From NCBI GenBank assembly GCA_038325765.1, contig JBBQJI010000033.1, forward strand, positions 22,334 to 86,333: a stretch of 64,000 nucleotides of DNA. The letters run 5' to 3'. This document shows, piece by piece, positions 36,985 through 45,970 of the stretch. Numbering within the stretch: position 1 is the stretch's first letter; each line of letters starts with the position of its first letter. The position numbers and the translations under genes were made by a program. The notes below the pieces were generated by a model that did not search any database, had not been told where the DNA came from, and saw nothing but the letters and a program-made list of their open reading frames with translations. The DNA comes from Xiheibacterium sp038325765 (lineage in GTDB: Bacteria > Myxococcota_A > Polyangia > Nannocystales > Nannocystaceae).

Positions 36985-36990
36985 TACGCT
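36985..36990 (+). promoter_or_regulatory. -10-like hexamer TACGCT
   Basis: TACGCT ends six bases before the ATG at 36997, as for other short-leader genes in the window. No -35 is evident. Confidence 0.35.
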
Positions 36991-36996
36991 GGCGTG

Positions 36997-38187
36997 ATGC
37001 GCATGGATGGGGTGGCCTGGTCGCAGGGGATCGTGGGGCGATGGGGCCAAGTGGTGGTGCCGGTCGCCCTCGCGATGCGCGTCGTCGCCGGCTGCGGCGG
37101 CTCCGGGCAGGACGACCCCGTGTCATCTGGCCCTACGACCGTCGATGGCACCACCACCACGACCAGCGGCGACGCCGACGAGTCGAGCTCGACCCGGGCG
37201 CCGTTCTTGGATCTCCCCTTCGGCGATCTTCCCTCCGAGGAGTGCGCCGGCGCCACCGTCGACGCCGAGCAGACGCTCCGCGGTGCCCGCGTGGTCTTCG
37301 TCGTCGACAACTCGCCCAGCATGTACGCCGAGACCGCCGAGGTGCAGGCCCGCCTCAACGGCTTCGCCGATGCCGTGGTCGACAGCGGCATCGACGTCCG
37401 CGTCGCGGTGCTCAGCGCCGCCGCCATGGGCTACTACGGCACCAACTACGTCGCCGAGGGCATCTGCATCGACGCGCCGCTCGGCAGCGGCGTGTGCTCG
37501 GACGCCCCCGATCCCAGCGGCATCGCGTCCGACACCAACCTGCCCCAGTTCCTCCACGTCGATCAGTACGTCAACAGCTCCAACGCGATCCCGGTGATCA
37601 TCGAGCACCAGCCGTCGTGGGGGCCGTTCACCGCCGGTGACGACTACATCCACTTCGTCGTCGTCAGCGACGCCGACTCCAACCAGCCGGCGAGCTACTT
37701 CATCCAGAACTTCATCGAAGTCGAGCCCGAGCGCGCGGCGATCTTCCACGCGGTCGTACCGACGACCAACTGCCCCGCCGCGTCGCAGATCGGCGATGTC
37801 TACATCCAGCTCGCCGAGCTGACAGGCGGCGTCGTCGGCGATCTGTGCAACCAAGACTTCACCTCGGTGTTCCAGGCGCTCACCAACGCCGTCGTTCAGC
37901 AGGCCACCTTGCCCTGCGAGTACCAGGTGCCGGTGCCGCCCGAGGGTCAGGACTTCGATCCCGGCCAGGTCAACGTCGAGTACGCCGACGGCGAGGGCGG
38001 GGGGTTCACGATCGGCTATGTCGAGTCGTCCCAGGACTGCGACGGCGTCGACCAGGGCTGGTACTACGACGATCCGGCGGCGCCCGAGGCCATCATCTTG
38101 TGCCCGCAGTCGTGCGACGCGATCCAGGGCGTGCTCGGCTCGGGCGTGCGCGTGGTCCTGGGCTGCGCGACGATCCCCGCGGGCTGA
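36997..38187 (+). CDS. Von Willebrand A-like lipoprotein
   Basis: A 396-residue lipoprotein: a poorly hydrophobic signal region ending in VVAGC (Cys about 33), a Thr/Ser/Asp linker, then a VWA-like domain from about residue 95. The MIDAS start is VVFVVDNSPSM (D-x-S-x-S form), followed by the FVVVSDADSN strand that offers the later metal Asp. Cysteines in the second half (CIDA, VCSD, NCPA, DLCNQ, CPQSC) suggest disulfides outside the cell. The last 90 residues form a separate Cys-containing module. Myxobacterial VWA lipoproteins are common and probably mediate adhesion. It is divergent from the methyltransferase gene. Confidence 0.82.
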   Translation: MRMDGVAWSQGIVGRWGQVVVPVALAMRVVAGCGGSGQDDPVSSGPTTVDGTTTTTSGDADESSSTRAPFLDLPFGDLPSEECAGATVDAEQTLRGARVVFVVDNSPSMYAETAEVQARLNGFADAVVDSGIDVRVAVLSAAAMGYYGTNYVAEGICIDAPLGSGVCSDAPDPSGIASDTNLPQFLHVDQYVNSSNAIPVIIEHQPSWGPFTAGDDYIHFVVVSDADSNQPASYFIQNFIEVEPERAAIFHAVVPTTNCPAASQIGDVYIQLAELTGGVVGDLCNQDFTSVFQALTNAVVQQATLPCEYQVPVPPEGQDFDPGQVNVEYADGEGGGFTIGYVESSQDCDGVDQGWYYDDPAAPEAIILCPQSCDAIQGVLGSGVRVVLGCATIPAG

Positions 38188-38225
38188 AGCGTGATCCGGC
38201 CAAGGCCGATGCCACCGCGGACGCC

Positions 38226-38945
38226 TCAGCGCCGTCGCCGGGGCAGCGTGGTGCGTGGCACCCCGAGCTCGGCTGCCGCGCCGCGCCCGCGCCGATACGC
38301 CGCCGCGTCGACGCGCATCCCCGCGCCCGAGCGCAGGCCGAGGTGCGCCGCCACGAAGGCATCGAGCGCCTCGCGTTCGGCGGCCCGCACCGGATCGACG
38401 GCTACCAACGCGGCCTCGTCGAGCGCGGCCCGCCCCTGGGCAGCGACATCGGTGAGGCTGCGCGCGACCTCGTCGACGACACCGATGCGGAAACCGTCGT
38501 GCCAGCGTCGCGATCGCCCGGCGCCGTGGGTCGCCGACAACCACTCGATGCGGCGCACCAACCACTGCCACAGCTCGACCACCACCGCGCGATCGCGGCT
38601 CCGTCCGACCAGCACGGTCGCCTCGCCGTCGCCGCGCTCGAGCAGATAGGCGACGCAACCGTTGGCCTCGGCGACGGCGGCGGCGAGGGCGAGCTTCCAC
38701 TTGCGCACCCGCCGAACGATCTCGAGCGGGGTCTCACGATCATCCACGATCGGATCGGGATCGTCGCGAACATCGTGCTCGGCCGCGAGCCACGCATGGA
38801 GACGATGCGCGTCGATCATCGCCTGGGCGCGCGCGGCTGCGAGCGCGGCCTCGTGCGGGTTGGGCGAGGTCGCGAGCGCGAGCAGCTTGCGGACCTTCGC
38901 GAGCGCGGGCGGCCCCCCGCGCGTGTCACCGTCGTCACCGCGCAC
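38226..38945 (-). CDS. DUF2786-like protein
   Basis: About 239 residues. The N-terminal segment KVRKLLALATSPNPHEA followed by AAARAQAMIDAH is the hallmark of DUF2786, a short helical domain found in bacteria and phages, with unknown function. The middle (about 75-160) has a basic helix and a strand-rich part with VAYLLERGDG; a helical tail with many Ala/Arg ends it. The start is doubtful: GTGs at 38945 and 38960 are both possible, and the frame is open to 39185 but the added sequence is not family-like. There is no signal peptide. It converges with the VWA lipoprotein gene. Confidence 0.7.
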   Translation of the reverse strand: MRGDDGDTRGGPPALAKVRKLLALATSPNPHEAALAAARAQAMIDAHRLHAWLAAEHDVRDDPDPIVDDRETPLEIVRRVRKWKLALAAAVAEANGCVAYLLERGDGEATVLVGRSRDRAVVVELWQWLVRRIEWLSATHGAGRSRRWHDGFRIGVVDEVARSLTDVAAQGRAALDEAALVAVDPVRAAEREALDAFVAAHLGLRSGAGMRVDAAAYRRGRGAAAELGVPRTTLPRRRR

Positions 38946-39296
38946 AGGGCCCGAGTGCACCGCGGCGACCGAGATGTCCAGCCTACAGCATCCACGCTCA
39001 CCACCGACGGCGCCAAATGCGACGTCATCTCGGCGAGTTGGACGAGCGCGCGTGCGGGGCTCGATGGTTGTGTGGTACTCCAACCGCAAGGCGGGGTTCG
39101 GGTTCCCGTCCGTGTCGAGCCCGCCCGTGATGGCGGAATCCAGCGACGCGGACGCGCGAAACGGACACCGGTGCCTCCGAGGCATGCGGCCCGGGCGTCA
39201 CCAGACGCATCGATCCGTCCCAGGCCCTCGAGGCCGTCCCAGGGCCCGAGCGTGCAAGTGCACGCGGGCAAGCAGCAACGCCAACCGCGGTGTGCC
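38946..39296. other. Intergenic region, no gene seen
   Basis: About 350 bases between the divergent DUF2786-like and SNF2 helicase genes. A TAGGCT hexamer on the minus strand (38980-38985) could serve the DUF2786-like gene. Near 39212-39250 the sequence gtcccagg occurs twice around ccctcgagg. A stretch at 39065-39110 looks vaguely tRNA-like but lacks the conserved T-loop adenine. I see nothing else. Confidence 0.5.
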
Positions 39297-42200
39297 GTGA
39301 ATCAAATCGAAGCTTTTCTCCCTCTCGTCGAGCCTGACGCGCTCGCCAAGATCGCCAGCGTGAAGGCGTTCCGCGCCGGACGCGAGCTGTTCGACGCCAA
39401 GAGCGTCAGCGACATCGTGTTCTCCGGCACCACCGTGCAAGGCCGCGTGCGCGGCTCGCATGCGACGCCGCACTCGGCGTCGATCAAGCTCGAGGGCGCC
39501 GGCCGCCTCGCGGTGCAGTGCTCGTGCCCCACGTTCGTCGATGGCTGGGAGCGGATGTGCCAGCACGCGGTGGCGCTGGGCATGGCGCTGGGCCAGCAGT
39601 ACCGCACCGGCGGTGAGATCACGACCACGCAGAACCCGTGGGTCAACGACATCGGCGCCGAGTCGATCGCCAACGGCAACCGCTACACGCTGGCGTCACG
39701 CGGCAGCAACTGGCAGGTCCAGGTGTTCCAAGGCGGCGTCGCCATGGAGGCTCGACGGGGCAAGGGCAGAGAGGGCCTGCCGCCCGCCGACCGCATGATC
39801 CGCCACTTTCTGGCCCAGGAGATCGACCGCGGCGACGACGGCACCCACGAGCTCGACGACGCCGCGCTGTCGGGCCTGCTGTTCATCGCGCGCCACTCGC
39901 AGGTCAGCCTCAAAGGCGCCGGCAAGCTCCGCTTCGTCGGCGAGCCGCTGGTGCTGCGTGTGCGCGCCGAGCCGCGCAAGGACGGCAACATCGAGCTGCA
40001 CGCCTTCCTCGAACACGTGGGCTCGGCGCGCACGTTCGAGATCGACAAAGGTCGCGTGATCTCGGGCGCACCCACCTGGTACCTCGCCACCGAGACCTGC
40101 GAGATCTTCTTGGTCCTCGACACGCCGCCGTGGGTGCTCGAGGCGATGGGCAAACAGCCGCGCATCGTCATGGACTCACGCGTAGACGCCGAGACCATGG
40201 ACTCGCTGTCGACCCGGCTGCACTCGGCCGGGGTGCCGCGGGCCGATCTGTTCGCGCTCGCCAGCGACGCACGGCAAGTCGACCGCATCGTGCTCACGAT
40301 CGAGGGCGACTCGCAGCGGGTCAAGGTCCAGCTCGCCGCGCGCTATGGCCTGGTCACCATCGCGATCGGCGGCGAGGACCCCGAGTCGGCCCGCTACTCG
40401 CTTTCGAACGGCGGCGAACACCTCACGTTCTATCGCGATCTCGACGCCGAGGCCGTTGCCCGCCGCGCCCTGCTCGACCAAAAGCTCGAGTGGAGCACCA
40501 CCGACGACGCGTTCGTGGCGACGGGCGACATCGCCATCGAGTTCCTCATCGCGGGCCTGCCGTTGCTCCCCGAGGGCTGGGAGCGGCGCGTGCCCAAGCT
40601 GCCCAAGATCCGCTCCAAGTCGCCGTCGCCGCGGGTGTCGGTGTCGGGCAGCGATGGCTCGGTGCTCGACGTCGAGGCCGTCGTCGACATCGAGGGCGAG
40701 ACCGATCTGATCTCGTTCCGGGATCTCTTGCGGTGGCTGCACGAGGGTCGGCGCTGGGTGACGCTTGCCGACGGCAGCGTGGTCAAGATCGATGCCAAGA
40801 TCCTGCAGCCGGTCGCCGACGCCACCGGCGACATGCAGTTCGACAAGGACGGCAAAGCCGAGGTCTCCACGCTCGAGCTCGGCGCGCTGTCGCACCTGCT
40901 GGCCGAGGTCCCCACCGCGCAGGTCGCCAAGGAGGTCCGCACCTTGCTCGCCGGCATGACGGGCGATCGGGTGGGCAAAGCCCCGCGCAAGGCCAAGGCG
41001 CTCAACGCCAAGTTGCGCGAGTACCAGAAGTCGGGCTTTGCTTGGCTGTGGCAGCTGCACGAGAACCGCATGACCGGCGTGCTCGCCGACGACATGGGCC
41101 TCGGCAAGACCGTGCAGGCGATCGCGCTGCTCACCAAGGCCAAGGAGGAGGAGGGCCCCGCGCCCACCCTCATCGTGTGCCCGACCTCGGTGCTCTCGGT
41201 GTGGAAGCAAGAGGTCGCCAAGTGGGCGCCGACCCTGTCGCTGCTGGTGTGGCACGGGCCCGAGCGCATGGAGAACGCGCGCCTGCTCAAGAAGACCGAC
41301 GTGATCGTCACCAGCTACGCGCTGCTGCGCCGAGACATCGACGATCTCGCCAAGATCCGCTTTCGCTACGTCATCCTCGACGAGGCCCAGTACATCAAGA
41401 ACTGGACCACCAGCACCGCCAAGAGCGCCAAGATGCTCAAGTGCGACCATCGGCTCGCGCTGTCGGGCACGCCGGTCGAGAACCACCTCATCGATCTCTG
41501 GGCGATCTTCGATTTCCTGGCGCCCGGATTCCTCGGCAAGCTGACCGACTTCCAGAAGAACTACGTCAAGCCGATCGAGGACGGCGACACCCGTGCGCTC
41601 GAGCAGCTGCGCGTGCGCGTGCGGCCGTTCGTGATGCGGCGCAAGAAGGAGGACGTCGCCTCCGAGCTGCCGCCCAAGACCGAGCAGACGATCTTCTGTC
41701 ACTTCGGCAAGAGCCAGCTGGGCCTGTACAACCGCATCCTCAAGGCCGCCAAGGACGAGATCACCGGCCGCATCGACGAGGTCGGCGTCGAGAAGGCGCA
41801 GATGACGATCCTCGCCGCGCTCACCCGCTTGCGTCAGGTCTGCTGCGACCCGCAGCTGCTCGGTCTGCCCGAGGGCACGCCGGTGCCGCCGTCGTGCAAG
41901 CTCGAGGCCTTCGAGGAGCTGATTGCGGACGCGGTCGGGTCCGGGCGCAAGATCCTGGTGTTCTCGCAGTTCGTCGAGATGCAGAAGCTCATCGCCGCCT
42001 CGCTCGAGAAGCTCGGCATCGAGTACCTGTGGCTGCACGGCGGCACCAAGAACCGCGAGGAGCTGGTCACCAAGTTCCAGCAACCCGGTGGTGCGCCCGT
42101 GTTCATCATCAGCCTCAAGGCCGGCGGCAGCGGCATCACGCTCACCGAGGCCGACACCGTGATCCACTTCGATCCGTGGTGGAACCCCGCGGTGGAGGAT

Positions 42201-42422
42201 CAGGCCACCGACCGCGCCCATCGCATCGGCCAAGACAAGCCCGTGATGGTCTACCGCATGGTGGTCGAGGACACCGTCGAGCAGAAGATGGTCGAGCTCG
42301 GGCAACGCAAGCGCGCGGTGGCTGAGAGCGCGCTGGGTCGCGACGCGAGCGGCGGCAAGAGCCTCACGATGGCGGACGTCGAGGAGCTGTTGCTCACGCC
42401 GGCGATCAATCCGTGGGACTGA
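39297..42422 (+). CDS. SWIM-SNF2 family helicase
   Basis: A 1041-residue SNF2-type ATPase. A SWIM zinc finger (CSCP at about residue 64, then CQHA near 83) is followed by a long substrate-recognition region and a two-lobe motor from about residue 560: motif I GLGKT in DDMGLGKTVQ, motif II DEAQ in ILDEAQYIKN, motif III LSGTPVENH, and the helicase C lobe with SLKAGGSGITLT and ATDRAHRIGQ. Such proteins remodel protein-DNA complexes or RNA polymerase. The GTG at 39297 is chosen because homology begins within 60 residues and upstream frame is noise. Its final codons (Pro-Trp-Asp-stop) are the first unit of a 14-bp array. Confidence 0.92.
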   Translation: MNQIEAFLPLVEPDALAKIASVKAFRAGRELFDAKSVSDIVFSGTTVQGRVRGSHATPHSASIKLEGAGRLAVQCSCPTFVDGWERMCQHAVALGMALGQQYRTGGEITTTQNPWVNDIGAESIANGNRYTLASRGSNWQVQVFQGGVAMEARRGKGREGLPPADRMIRHFLAQEIDRGDDGTHELDDAALSGLLFIARHSQVSLKGAGKLRFVGEPLVLRVRAEPRKDGNIELHAFLEHVGSARTFEIDKGRVISGAPTWYLATETCEIFLVLDTPPWVLEAMGKQPRIVMDSRVDAETMDSLSTRLHSAGVPRADLFALASDARQVDRIVLTIEGDSQRVKVQLAARYGLVTIAIGGEDPESARYSLSNGGEHLTFYRDLDAEAVARRALLDQKLEWSTTDDAFVATGDIAIEFLIAGLPLLPEGWERRVPKLPKIRSKSPSPRVSVSGSDGSVLDVEAVVDIEGETDLISFRDLLRWLHEGRRWVTLADGSVVKIDAKILQPVADATGDMQFDKDGKAEVSTLELGALSHLLAEVPTAQVAKEVRTLLAGMTGDRVGKAPRKAKALNAKLREYQKSGFAWLWQLHENRMTGVLADDMGLGKTVQAIALLTKAKEEEGPAPTLIVCPTSVLSVWKQEVAKWAPTLSLLVWHGPERMENARLLKKTDVIVTSYALLRRDIDDLAKIRFRYVILDEAQYIKNWTTSTAKSAKMLKCDHRLALSGTPVENHLIDLWAIFDFLAPGFLGKLTDFQKNYVKPIEDGDTRALEQLRVRVRPFVMRRKKEDVASELPPKTEQTIFCHFGKSQLGLYNRILKAAKDEITGRIDEVGVEKAQMTILAALTRLRQVCCDPQLLGLPEGTPVPPSCKLEAFEELIADAVGSGRKILVFSQFVEMQKLIAASLEKLGIEYLWLHGGTKNREELVTKFQQPGGAPVFIISLKAGGSGITLTEADTVIHFDPWWNPAVEDQATDRAHRIGQDKPVMVYRMVVEDTVEQKMVELGQRKRAVAESALGRDASGGKSLTMADVEELLLTPAINPWD

Positions 42423-42524
42423 GGCCGTGGGACTGAGGCCGTGGGACTGAGGCCGTGGGACTGAGGCCGTGGAACTGAGGCCGTGGAACTGAGGCCGTGG
42501 GACTGAGGCCGTGGGACTGAGGCC
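42411..42524. repeat. 14-bp array grown from the helicase stop
   Basis: Seven copies of tgaggccgtgggac (two with one G to A change) start at the helicase TGA (42420-42422), with a partial copy on each side; the last codons before the stop (ccg tgg gac) already belong to the unit. The array therefore repeats the gene's own 3' end including its stop codon. The following 290 bases up to 42818 contain no gene; a bulged inverted repeat lies near 42753-42791, just before the next start codon. Confidence 0.95.
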
Positions 42525-42818
42525 AGACGCCCTCACCTCGGAAGTCTCTGCGTGCAGCTGAGGTCTTGGGCGCAGCCGCACGGCGCGGCGCGAGGATCGC
42601 CGTGACCACGCGCACCCCTCGGCGTTCGAGTGGGACGCGAACGCCGATCCGTTCACGATCGGAACGGCGCGCGGAGACGCTCGGTCGACCCCGCGACACG
42701 GCGCCGAGGTTCGAGTCGACCACCGCGGGCACATCACGGGGTTACGGCGCCGCGCCACGGTGTGGTAACAGCGTCGTTGCCGTGTGGCGACACGCCGCCC
42801 GCGACGAGGAACTTTTTC

Positions 42819-44327
42819 ATGATCAAGCTCAAGCCCCTGACCGTATTCGCGATCGCGACGTTCACCTTCGCCGGCTGCGGCGACGACACGACCCCGGCCA
42901 ACGACGAGTCGTCGGACACCGGCAACGACGAAGACGACTCTGACGACGCCACCGCCACCGTCTCAGTCACGCTGACGGATCCGACCGCCGACACCACGAT
43001 CGACCCGACCGAGGCCGACACCACGATCGACCCGACCGAGGCCGACTCGTCGAGCAGCGAGGGCGGGTCGTCGAGCAGCGGCGAGTCGAGCAGCGGCGAG
43101 TCGTCGAGCACCGGCGGCACCGGAGTCTCCGACTGTGCGCAGGTCACGATCGATGCCGACTTCGTCGTCCGGGGCACCGACAACCGCTATCAGTTCAGCG
43201 GTCCCACGCTGGTCGGCGACGACCTGCTCCTCGACATCGTCCAGTTCGAGTTCTGGGACAACGCTGCCACGGGTGAGTTCGACCTGTCGATTGCCCCGGA
43301 CGATAGCTACGCGACGTGTCAGCGCTGCATTCGTCTCTTCCAGGACAACGACGGCAACGTGGCGGGGCCGCAGTTCTTCCAGTCGACCGGCACCATGGAC
43401 ATCGATCCCGAGTCGACCCAACTCGAGGGGGCCTTCACCGCCACGCTGACCGGGGTGCGGCTCGTCGAGGTCGAGATCGACCCGAACACTCTCGAGACCG
43501 TGCCGGTTCCCGATGGCGCGTGCATCGACATCACCGACGGCACGGTCGGCACGGCGCCGCCGGTCGTCGTACCCGACGAGTGGACCTGCCTTCCCTTCTT
43601 CTACGGCGTGGACGACGGCTGCGACTGTGGCTGCGGTGTCATCGACCCCGACTGCGCCGATGCGTCGGTCGACTCGTGCGACTTCTGCGACAACGCCGAC
43701 TCGTGCAGCGAGGGCGGGGGCGCGTGCCCGAGCAACATCGATCCGATCGACAACAGCGTGTGCGTCGCTGGGCCCGTGGATCCCGAGGTCATCACCGCGG
43801 GTCCGGGTCTCGCGGTCGCCATCCCGGACAACACCTACACCGGCGCTCTGGACAGCATGGGCTGCGTCGACCTCGTGGCGGCCGGCGGCGGTGATGTGAC
43901 GGGCGTCGAGCTGGAGCTCGCGGCGTCGCACACCTGGATCGGCGACCTCATCATCAAGGTCGTCAGCCCGGAGGGCACGTTGGTCACCGTGATGAGCCGG
44001 CCCGGCACGCTCGAGCCGACTGATGATGGCGTCGGCGGCAGCCTCGGTGACAGCTCCGAACTCGCCGTGGCATTCCCGCTGTCGTTCGCCGACGACGGCG
44101 CCACGGACGCGGAGAACATGGGCAACACCATCCCCGACGCTGGCGTGGTCTGCGATGACGACGGCTTGTGTTCGTACTTCCCGAACGCCGGCGCGGCGAC
44201 CCCCGGCGACCTGTCGACATTCAACGGTGAGGCCGCGACCGGCACCTGGCAGCTCTGCATCGGCGACCATGCGTTCGGCGACACCGGCACGATCGACACC
44301 ATCACCCTGACCATCGCTCAGGAGTAG
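42819..44327 (+). CDS. Lipoprotein with C-terminal P/Homo B domain
   Basis: A 502-residue lipoprotein. The signal peptide ends at the lipobox TFAGC (Cys about 20). A long Asp/Thr/Ser/Gly linker with repeated TTIDPTEAD and SSSGE units follows. The middle (about 105-260) is an unknown beta-rich domain; a Cys cluster (CDCGCG, CDFCDNADSC) spans about 268-305. The last 150 residues are a P/Homo B domain, the jelly roll attached to subtilisin-like convertases, shown by SHTWIGDLIIKVVSPEGT and the closing TGTWQLCIGD then GTIDTITLTI. No protease domain is present. ATG 42819 has GAGGA nine bases before it. Confidence 0.86.
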   Translation: MIKLKPLTVFAIATFTFAGCGDDTTPANDESSDTGNDEDDSDDATATVSVTLTDPTADTTIDPTEADTTIDPTEADSSSSEGGSSSSGESSSGESSSTGGTGVSDCAQVTIDADFVVRGTDNRYQFSGPTLVGDDLLLDIVQFEFWDNAATGEFDLSIAPDDSYATCQRCIRLFQDNDGNVAGPQFFQSTGTMDIDPESTQLEGAFTATLTGVRLVEVEIDPNTLETVPVPDGACIDITDGTVGTAPPVVVPDEWTCLPFFYGVDDGCDCGCGVIDPDCADASVDSCDFCDNADSCSEGGGACPSNIDPIDNSVCVAGPVDPEVITAGPGLAVAIPDNTYTGALDSMGCVDLVAAGGGDVTGVELELAASHTWIGDLIIKVVSPEGTLVTVMSRPGTLEPTDDGVGGSLGDSSELAVAFPLSFADDGATDAENMGNTIPDAGVVCDDDGLCSYFPNAGAATPGDLSTFNGEAATGTWQLCIGDHAFGDTGTIDTITLTIAQE

Positions 44328-44355
44328 ACCAGAGCGCCGCGCGATCACCACGGGT

Positions 44356-44387
44356 CGGATCCCTCGGGATCCGGTCCGTTCTCGTTT
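44356..44387 (+). terminator. Probable terminator of the P-domain lipoprotein gene
   Basis: A perfect seven-pair stem cggatcc/ggatccg with tetraloop CTCG sits 28 bases after the stop, followed by a moderately T-rich tract (gtccgttctcgttt). Confidence 0.5.
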
Positions 44388-44408
44388 AACCGCCCCTCTC
44401 CCCGCCGC

Positions 44409-45190
44409 TCACACGAACAGCCCGGGCACCGTGCCCGTGCCCACATCCAAGGTCCCGTACTGCTCCACGTCGAGCATTTCCATCGCGTGGCACGCCGAGA
44501 CCAGCACGCGGCCGTGGCTGATCGTCGAGCCCGAGAGATACCGGCCGCCGCGGAGCAGATCCGTAGCCCCGGCGAAGACGAACGGCACGTTGCTGATGTC
44601 GTGGTCGTAGGCGCGGCCTAGCTCGGAGCCCCAGATGACGGGGGTGTTGTCGAGCACCGAGCGACCGTCGGCGTCGGGCGTGGCGGCGAGGCGATCGAGC
44701 AGGTAGGTAGGCGAAGCGCCCGGAGTACCAGCGGTAGAGCTGCGCCAAGGTAGACTGGGCGCCGCCGCTGGAGTCGTGCGACATCGTGTGATGCCCGCCC
44801 TCGGCGAGGCCGAGCCACGGATACAGCGTGTTGTCGTTGTCGGCGATGCGCACCTGCATGCTCGCGACCCGCGAGAGCCCGCAGCCCAGCGCCGACACGA
44901 TGAGGTCCGACTGCCGATCGATCGCGGTCTGGCTGTCGACGCCCAGCGGCGCCTCGGGGGCCTGACAGACGGCGGTGAGGGTGAGCTCGAGCTCGCGGAT
45001 GCTGTCGCCGTGGGCCTCGAGCCGCGCACGATCGGTGGCGGACAGCGTCGCCCGCCGCTCGCCGATGTCGGCGACCCAGGCAGTCCAGGCTCTCGAACGC
45101 GAAGCCCATGCCGTCCATCGGCGCGTGGCAGCCGTCGCGCGACGGGTCGCTGAAGTGGGCCTAGAGCCGCTCGCGTGTGGACGCGCCGGC
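44409..45190 (-). pseudogene. DUF1592/DUF1552 fusion remnant, frameshifted
   Basis: Minus-strand pieces of two normally adjacent myxobacterial/planctomycete genes. At 45190-45080 one frame gives TRERL, a stop (TAG), then AHFSDPSRDGCHAPMDGMGFAFESLD, the C-terminal haem-like CxxCH segment of DUF1588/1592 proteins (the first Cys is lost). Another frame then continues from WVADIGERR with the C-terminal half of a DUF1552 protein to GRFAYL; the end (LLDRLAATP to PGLFV) is in a third frame. The shift is caused by a visible 4-bp direct duplication (ctacctac) near 44701-44710. There is a stop, a junction and a frameshift, so the product is broken. It lies directly after the stop of the DUF6339-like gene. 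Confidence 0.85.
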
Positions 45191-45247
45191 GAGATCAGGG
45201 CGAGTTCGAGCATGTCGTGCCCGCCGTGCACCGGCGATGGCCGCGAC

Positions 45248-45970
45248 TCACGTCGCCCACGTCGCGCCGACCTCGTCGACCAGGCGCGCGAGCGTGTCGA
45301 TGATCTGCGCCTCGCCTCGGCCTTCGACCGGCATCGTCGAGCACAGCATGTTGAAGCGCGCGAGCACCCGCTCGGTGACGCTCGCGGGTTGGTCGGCCAG
45401 GATCTGCGCGCTCGCGTGCACGAACGGGGCGAAACTCGATAGGCGCCGCACGAACACGGCGTTCGCCAGCGACGGGCTCGCGAGCAGGCGCCGGGTCGCG
45501 CGATGGTCGTCGCCGCGACGGCTGAGCTCTGCGATCCACCACAGCCGACCCAAGAGGTTGCTGTCGGGTCGCGTCCCCGAACTCCAGAAGCGAGCGCGCA
45601 TCGTCGTCCAGCTGCGGAGCTCCCAGCGATGGCGGACCACGTCCGGTCGATGCACGACCGCGAGGTAGCGCCACACCGCCCAGTCGGCGGCCTCACGGCG
45701 GGTCAGCGGCAAAGTGCGATGCAGGGCCAGCGCCAACGCCGTGTCGACGGCGGCCGCGTCGAACGCCGCCGTGGTCGACAGCACGCCATCGAGGGCGTCA
45801 TCGAGGGCGCGCAGGCTCAGGGCCCGCTCGAGCGGTTCGACATGATCGCGGTAGGCGTCGGCGGACCACCGCGCTCGTTCACCGCTGCCGAGCTCGGGCG
45901 TGACCAGTCGCCGCCCCGAGGGACTCAGGCGCGCCAAGACATGGGCGGTGGGATCGACCACGGCGCTCAT
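45248..45970 (-). CDS. DUF6339-like protein, third gene of GHKL operon
   Basis: A 240-residue, mostly helical protein. It starts MSAVVDPTAHVLARLSPSG and contains a Trp/Arg-rich core (DWAVWRYLAVVHRP, then RRWELR-type and SNLLGRLWWIAELSRRG). That pattern recalls DUF6339, a family I associate with GHKL-ATPase restriction-like loci; the match is from memory and should be checked. No catalytic motif is visible. The ATG overlaps the stop of the middle gene by ATGA and it is the last intact gene of the operon. It may be an adaptor or structural subunit. The next sequence downstream is a broken gene, so the operon end may mark a recombination boundary. Confidence 0.68.
   Translation of the reverse strand: MSAVVDPTAHVLARLSPSGRRLVTPELGSGERARWSADAYRDHVEPLERALSLRALDDALDGVLSTTAAFDAAAVDTALALALHRTLPLTRREAADWAVWRYLAVVHRPDVVRHRWELRSWTTMRARFWSSGTRPDSNLLGRLWWIAELSRRGDDHRATRRLLASPSLANAVFVRRLSSFAPFVHASAQILADQPASVTERVLARFNMLCSTMPVEGRGEAQIIDTLARLVDEVGATWAT

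Noticed and set aside
39060..39110. tRNA-like stretch (ggttg...caacc with ggttcgggttccc)
   Set aside because: The would-be T loop lacks the conserved adenine, no acceptor stem closes it, and the D arm cannot be placed.
39297..42422. SNF2 helicase as part of a DISARM or similar defence system
   Set aside because: The neighbours are lipoproteins and a DUF2786-like gene, no methyltransferase or drm gene is adjacent, and the SWIM-SNF2 form is common in core genomes.
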